The notes beneath the pieces were generated by a model. It saw only the letters and a program-made list of their open reading frames with translations. It ran no database searches and had not been told where the DNA came from. The translations under genes were made by a program, and so were the position numbers. From contig JABGQJ010000323.1 in assembly GCA_018648945.1 (NCBI GenBank), positions 1 through 8,309 of the forward strand: a DNA stretch of 8,309 nt, written 5' to 3'. Shown piece by piece: positions 5,589 to 8,309 of this stretch; position 1 is the stretch's first letter, and the number at the start of each line of letters is the position of its first letter. The stretch comes from Victivallales bacterium (lineage in GTDB: Bacteria > Verrucomicrobiota > Lentisphaeria > Oligosphaerales > Lenti-02).

Positions 5589-7619
5589 ATGACAGACCCT
5601 ATCGACAACCCGCTCGTGCCTGGCCTGGTGCCGGAACCGAGAGATATTTCCCTCCTCGGGGGAGACTCGGAACTGTCCCAGGATGTACGACTGGTGACCA
5701 GCAACGTCTTGCCTATGCAGCGCAAAGCCATGCGCGGGATCCTGACGAGTGCTGGAATACGCGTTGTCGCCAACAAGAAGAAGTACGTGATCGAGGCCAA
5801 GGTTCTCGATGTCAGTGAATTCGATCTTGCCGGCGTCCCCGAGGATGTGCAGGCCGAATACTACGAACTGGAGATCCAGGGAAGCCTGATCTTCATCCGT
5901 TCGCCAGGGCAGCTCGGCGTCCTCTGGGCGACGCAGACGCTCGCGGCCATCTTCCGCCAAGTGGCGCTTGAGGAACCCGTGCCGAACTGCCTTGTCCGGG
6001 ATTGGCCGGAGATGGCCGACCGCGGCATCTTCGTGGAGTGCAAGTGGGGACCGGACCGGATGGACGTGCTCGACTGGAGCCTGGTCATCGACCGGCTCGC
6101 GGCGATGAAGATGAATCGCCTTGGCGTTGGCCTCTACGGCTGCTGGGGCAACTGCCGCTTCGAAGGCACGCCCACCGAGTTCCTCATGGTTCCCATGCCC
6201 GAGGAAGAGGAGCTGAAGAGCGAGAAGCATCTCCGTTGGTACTCCCCCGATCTCGGCGAATGGCAGGACGAGACCTACTTGCCCCGCATGTTCGAGGACG
6301 ACTTCTTCGGCGAGGTGGTCCGCTACGGCGCCGAGAAGGGCGTGACCGTGGTCCCCTTCGTCAACAGCTTGGGCCACAACACCCTCATTCCTCGCCTCAA
6401 GCCCGAACTCAGCGCCAAGAACGCCGACGGCACGCCCACCGGCGTGGGCTACTCCATCGCCAATCCCAAGACGCGCGAATTCATCGAGGCCTTCTACGGC
6501 AGCATCATCGAGCGCTACTATCCCGACGGCATTGACCTCTTCCACATTCAGATGGACGAAGTCTGGCCCGACTACCCCGATCCCGCCGATCCCAACAAGG
6601 TCGGCAGCCCCTGGTGCGAGGCACCGGAGTCCACGGCCAAGAGCAACGAAGAGAACCTGCGGGACTACATCCTCTGGCTGATCAAGATGCTCACCGACAA
6701 GGGCGTGGGGAAAGTCGTCATGTGGAACGACCAACTCACCCGGCACATGGATGTCCTCAACGACGACTTCGTGGCCGAGCTGGAGAAGGCCGGGCTCAAG
6801 GAGCGCCTGATCTTGCACTGGTGGTGGTACAGCAACGAAGCCCTGAACGACCAGACCCACGTCGCCATCGGCAAGGAACTCGGGCTCGAGGGCTGGGTCG
6901 CCCCCATGACCTGCTACTTCAACTGGAGCCGCTACGATCCGCGCCGCCCCAACATCGAGAAGATGATGGACATGGCGCGCGACGAGGGCGCCAAGGGCGC
7001 CATCTCCTACTCCGTCCACGATCCCGCCTTCGCCGACCACGAAGCGCTGATGGCCAACTGCGCCTGGACCGGCAAAGCCACGCCCCGGGAGAAGTTCGAG
7101 ACGGTGTTCGCCATGCGTTTCCGCGAGGGCAAGGATGCCTTCCTGGCGGCCATGGCGGCCTTGCAGGACGCCCATGTGCCTGCGCTCGGGCCCTGCTACC
7201 ATTACGCCTACACCTACACCAACAAGGACGTGGCGTTCCCGCGTGACTATCCCGGTGAAGCCATTGCTCGCCTGAAGACCATGGAAGGCGCTGCCGAACA
7301 GCTTCGTGGGGCCGCGGACAAGGCGGCCGAAGCCGCCAAGGTCTTCGCCGAGCTCTCCGTCGTGGAAGAGTACATCGAGAACGACCGCGCCTGCGCCCGT
7401 AGCCTGTACGCCAACGCCGCCCGCGTCCAAGGCCTGGCCACCGTTTTCGCTGCCCTGCTCGACCTTGATGCCGGGAAGGCGGACAAGGCGGCTCTCGCCG
7501 CCGCCCGCGAAACGCTGCTCGCAGCCATGGCCGTCGTCGAGAAGAACCAGCCCGACTGGGTCGCCCCCGCCAGTCTGATGTCGCTCAGCGTTCTGCTGGA
7601 AGCCATCGACCAGCTCTAG
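5589..7619 (+). CDS. Family 20 glycoside hydrolase-like (beta-N-acetylhexosaminidase type)
   Basis: A protein of about 676 residues resembling GH20 enzymes, which release terminal beta-linked N-acetylhexosamines by substrate-assisted catalysis. Residues 12-130 look like the GH20b domain that precedes the barrel (LVPEPRDISLLGG; YYELEIQGSLIFIRSPGQLG with the following ATQTL). The barrel starts at VRDWPEMADRGIFVE (136-150) and includes AAMKMNRLGVGLYG, the acid pair Asp323-Glu324 in HIQMDEVW, and an aromatic strand HWWWYS (409-414) that could line the sugar pocket. The usual H-x-G-G/A-D-E reads H-I-Q-M-D-E here. The last 120 residues are an alanine-rich helical domain. There is no signal peptide, so it probably acts in the cytoplasm. 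It has its own promoter, a structured leader and a strong terminator, so it is monocistronic. A distant GH20-like clan member with another substrate remains possible. Confidence 0.8.
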   Translation: MTDPIDNPLVPGLVPEPRDISLLGGDSELSQDVRLVTSNVLPMQRKAMRGILTSAGIRVVANKKKYVIEAKVLDVSEFDLAGVPEDVQAEYYELEIQGSLIFIRSPGQLGVLWATQTLAAIFRQVALEEPVPNCLVRDWPEMADRGIFVECKWGPDRMDVLDWSLVIDRLAAMKMNRLGVGLYGCWGNCRFEGTPTEFLMVPMPEEEELKSEKHLRWYSPDLGEWQDETYLPRMFEDDFFGEVVRYGAEKGVTVVPFVNSLGHNTLIPRLKPELSAKNADGTPTGVGYSIANPKTREFIEAFYGSIIERYYPDGIDLFHIQMDEVWPDYPDPADPNKVGSPWCEAPESTAKSNEENLRDYILWLIKMLTDKGVGKVVMWNDQLTRHMDVLNDDFVAELEKAGLKERLILHWWWYSNEALNDQTHVAIGKELGLEGWVAPMTCYFNWSRYDPRRPNIEKMMDMARDEGAKGAISYSVHDPAFADHEALMANCAWTGKATPREKFETVFAMRFREGKDAFLAAMAALQDAHVPALGPCYHYAYTYTNKDVAFPRDYPGEAIARLKTMEGAAEQLRGAADKAAEAAKVFAELSVVEEYIENDRACARSLYANAARVQGLATVFAALLDLDAGKADKAALAAARETLLAAMAVVEKNQPDWVAPASLMSLSVLLEAIDQL

Positions 7620-7638
7620 ACGCTCCCAGGCCGAATTC

Positions 7639-7683
7639 AACAACGCGCGTCTCCAGCCGCAAGGCTGGCAGACGCGCGTTGTT
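7639..7683 (+). terminator. Long bulged hairpin terminator of the GH20-like gene
   Basis: A 20-bp stem (arms 7639-7658 and 7663-7683) closes on a GCAA tetraloop and has a single bulged C. It starts 19 nt after the stop codon. The A/T-rich stem foot (AACAA/TTGTT) and the following TTCTTG give a modest U-rich tail. It is nearly symmetrical and could also stop transcription from the right on the other strand. Confidence 0.75.
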
Positions 7684-7690
7684 CTTGCTG

Positions 7691-7723
7691 CCCCCCTCTT
7701 CCCCCAATCCCCCCCTTCTTTTT
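7691..7723 (+). other. Polypyrimidine tract after the terminator
   Basis: Thirty-three bases consist only of C and T apart from one AA (7706-7707), ending in a T-run. It sits between the terminator hairpin and the next gene. The C-rich, G-free RNA it would give suits Rho loading as a backup terminator, but this is inference. Confidence 0.4.
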
Positions 7724-7883
7724 GCATTGTGCGTCTCGGGTGTCTGCCAGTCTGTTGCGGGCGTTGAAGAACAGCGCGCGCGGTAGCAGATTAGGGACTG
7801 GCAAGAAACGCCCGGACGGCACCGCACTTGGGGGCTGGAATGGGCCTACGCCTCTCCGGCCACCCTCGAAAAGAGAGCATACC

Positions 7884-8309
7884 ATGAAGACGCAACGCAT
7901 CCTACAGGCCTTCCTCTCTCTGACTGTGGCCCTGTTGGTCCTCCCGACCCGGGGGCAGACGCTCGACGTGAGCCAGATCGTCGCCGAGAGCGGATTCCAC
8001 GGTGGGCTCGTGGTGCTGGTGAGCGACGACGCCAAGCTGGCCGTGGCCTTGGGCAAGATCCCGAACGCGCTGGTGCATGGCCTGGTGGCGGACGCCAAGA
8101 GCCTGCCTTCGGCGCGCGAAGCGACCCGCGAGGCCGGTCTTTACGGTCGTGTTTCCGCCATGGGCTGGGACGGTTCGTCATTGCCCTACGCGGATGGCTC
8201 CGTGAACCTGCTGATTACGGCCAGGAACGCGCCTCTTCCCATACAGGAGACCAAGCGCGTACTCGCTCCTCGCGGTGTGCTCTGGACGCTGGGCACCGGC
8301 AAGGTGGAG
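7884..8309 (+). CDS. Secreted protein with degenerate methyltransferase-like domain (partial, 3' end missing)
   Basis: The first 142 residues of a longer protein; the frame is still open at the right edge. Residues 1-25 are a signal peptide (MKTQRILQAFLSLTVALLVL, then PTRGQ). Residues 36-142 resemble a class I methyltransferase fold: GFHGGLVVLV as the first strand, LVHGLVAD as the second, GLYGRVSAMGWDG and LPYADGSVNLLI as the motif around strand four, then VLAPRGVLW. The Gly-rich SAM loop expected after the first strand reads VSDDAK instead, so methyl transfer is doubtful. In environmental bacteria, planctomycetes among them, such N-terminal domains often precede a PQQ-like beta-propeller, so the missing part may be one; this is from memory of the family. 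The start is supported by the purine-rich AAAAGAGAG (7869-7877) just upstream. Confidence 0.72.
   Translation, partial: MKTQRILQAFLSLTVALLVLPTRGQTLDVSQIVAESGFHGGLVVLVSDDAKLAVALGKIPNALVHGLVADAKSLPSAREATREAGLYGRVSAMGWDGSSLPYADGSVNLLITARNAPLPIQETKRVLAPRGVLWTLGTGKVE

Noticed and set aside
5364..7727. A 787-codon open frame on the minus strand opposite the GH20-like gene
   Set aside because: It is rich in V, G, H and D as expected for antisense of GC-rich codons, runs through the promoter, leader and terminator of the real gene, and has no domain pattern or ribosome site.
7764..7792. TTGAAG and CAGATT, 17 bp apart, as a promoter for the 7884 gene
   Set aside because: The -10 box matches only three of six positions and the surrounding GCGCGCGC run is unlike a promoter; too weak to list.

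Overview
The window is GC-rich, densely packed bacterial DNA. Signal-peptide proteins, an ECF sigma operon, a methyltransferase-like secreted protein and GC-rich dispersed hairpin repeats together suggest an environmental bacterium of the Planctomycetes/Verrucomicrobia/Lentisphaerae type or a neighbouring lineage. That is an inference from gene style; no taxonomic marker gene is present.

Layout. Bases 1-377 hold no convincing gene. They are full of short perfect hairpins and contain a 58-bp palindromic element in two direct copies, plus a half copy in inverted orientation. Bases 378-1845 (minus strand) are a compact three-gene operon: an ECF sigma factor, a single-pass membrane protein that is probably its anti-sigma factor (ATGA overlap), and a small secreted protein. 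Bases 1998-3562 (minus strand) are a second operon: a membrane-anchored or secreted alpha/beta hydrolase of lipase type, coupled by another ATGA overlap to a flavin reductase-like FMN-binding protein. From the divergent region at 3563-3725 the plus strand carries an M14 zinc carboxypeptidase-like enzyme (3726-5363). It is followed by a separately promoted family 20 glycoside hydrolase-like enzyme (5589-7619) that ends at a long bulged hairpin terminator. At 7884 a secreted protein begins and runs off the right edge. Its visible part is a signal peptide followed by a degenerate methyltransferase-like domain.

How the genes fit together. The sigma operon looks like a self-contained envelope-signalling cassette: cytoplasmic sigma, membrane anti-sigma, exported third component. 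The M14 peptidase and the GH20-like hexosaminidase both lack export signals and could act together inside the cell on imported glycopeptides or wall fragments, but they have separate promoters and the link is only positional. Two promoters with 17-bp spacers are readable, one before the M14 gene and one before the GH20-like gene. The second lies inside the longest possible reading frame and fixes the true start at 5589. The roughly 108-nt leader it produces folds into three consecutive hairpins, the last touching the Shine-Dalgarno sequence; this is the most interesting unexplained structure in the window. No CRISPR array, transposase, tRNA or rRNA was seen.
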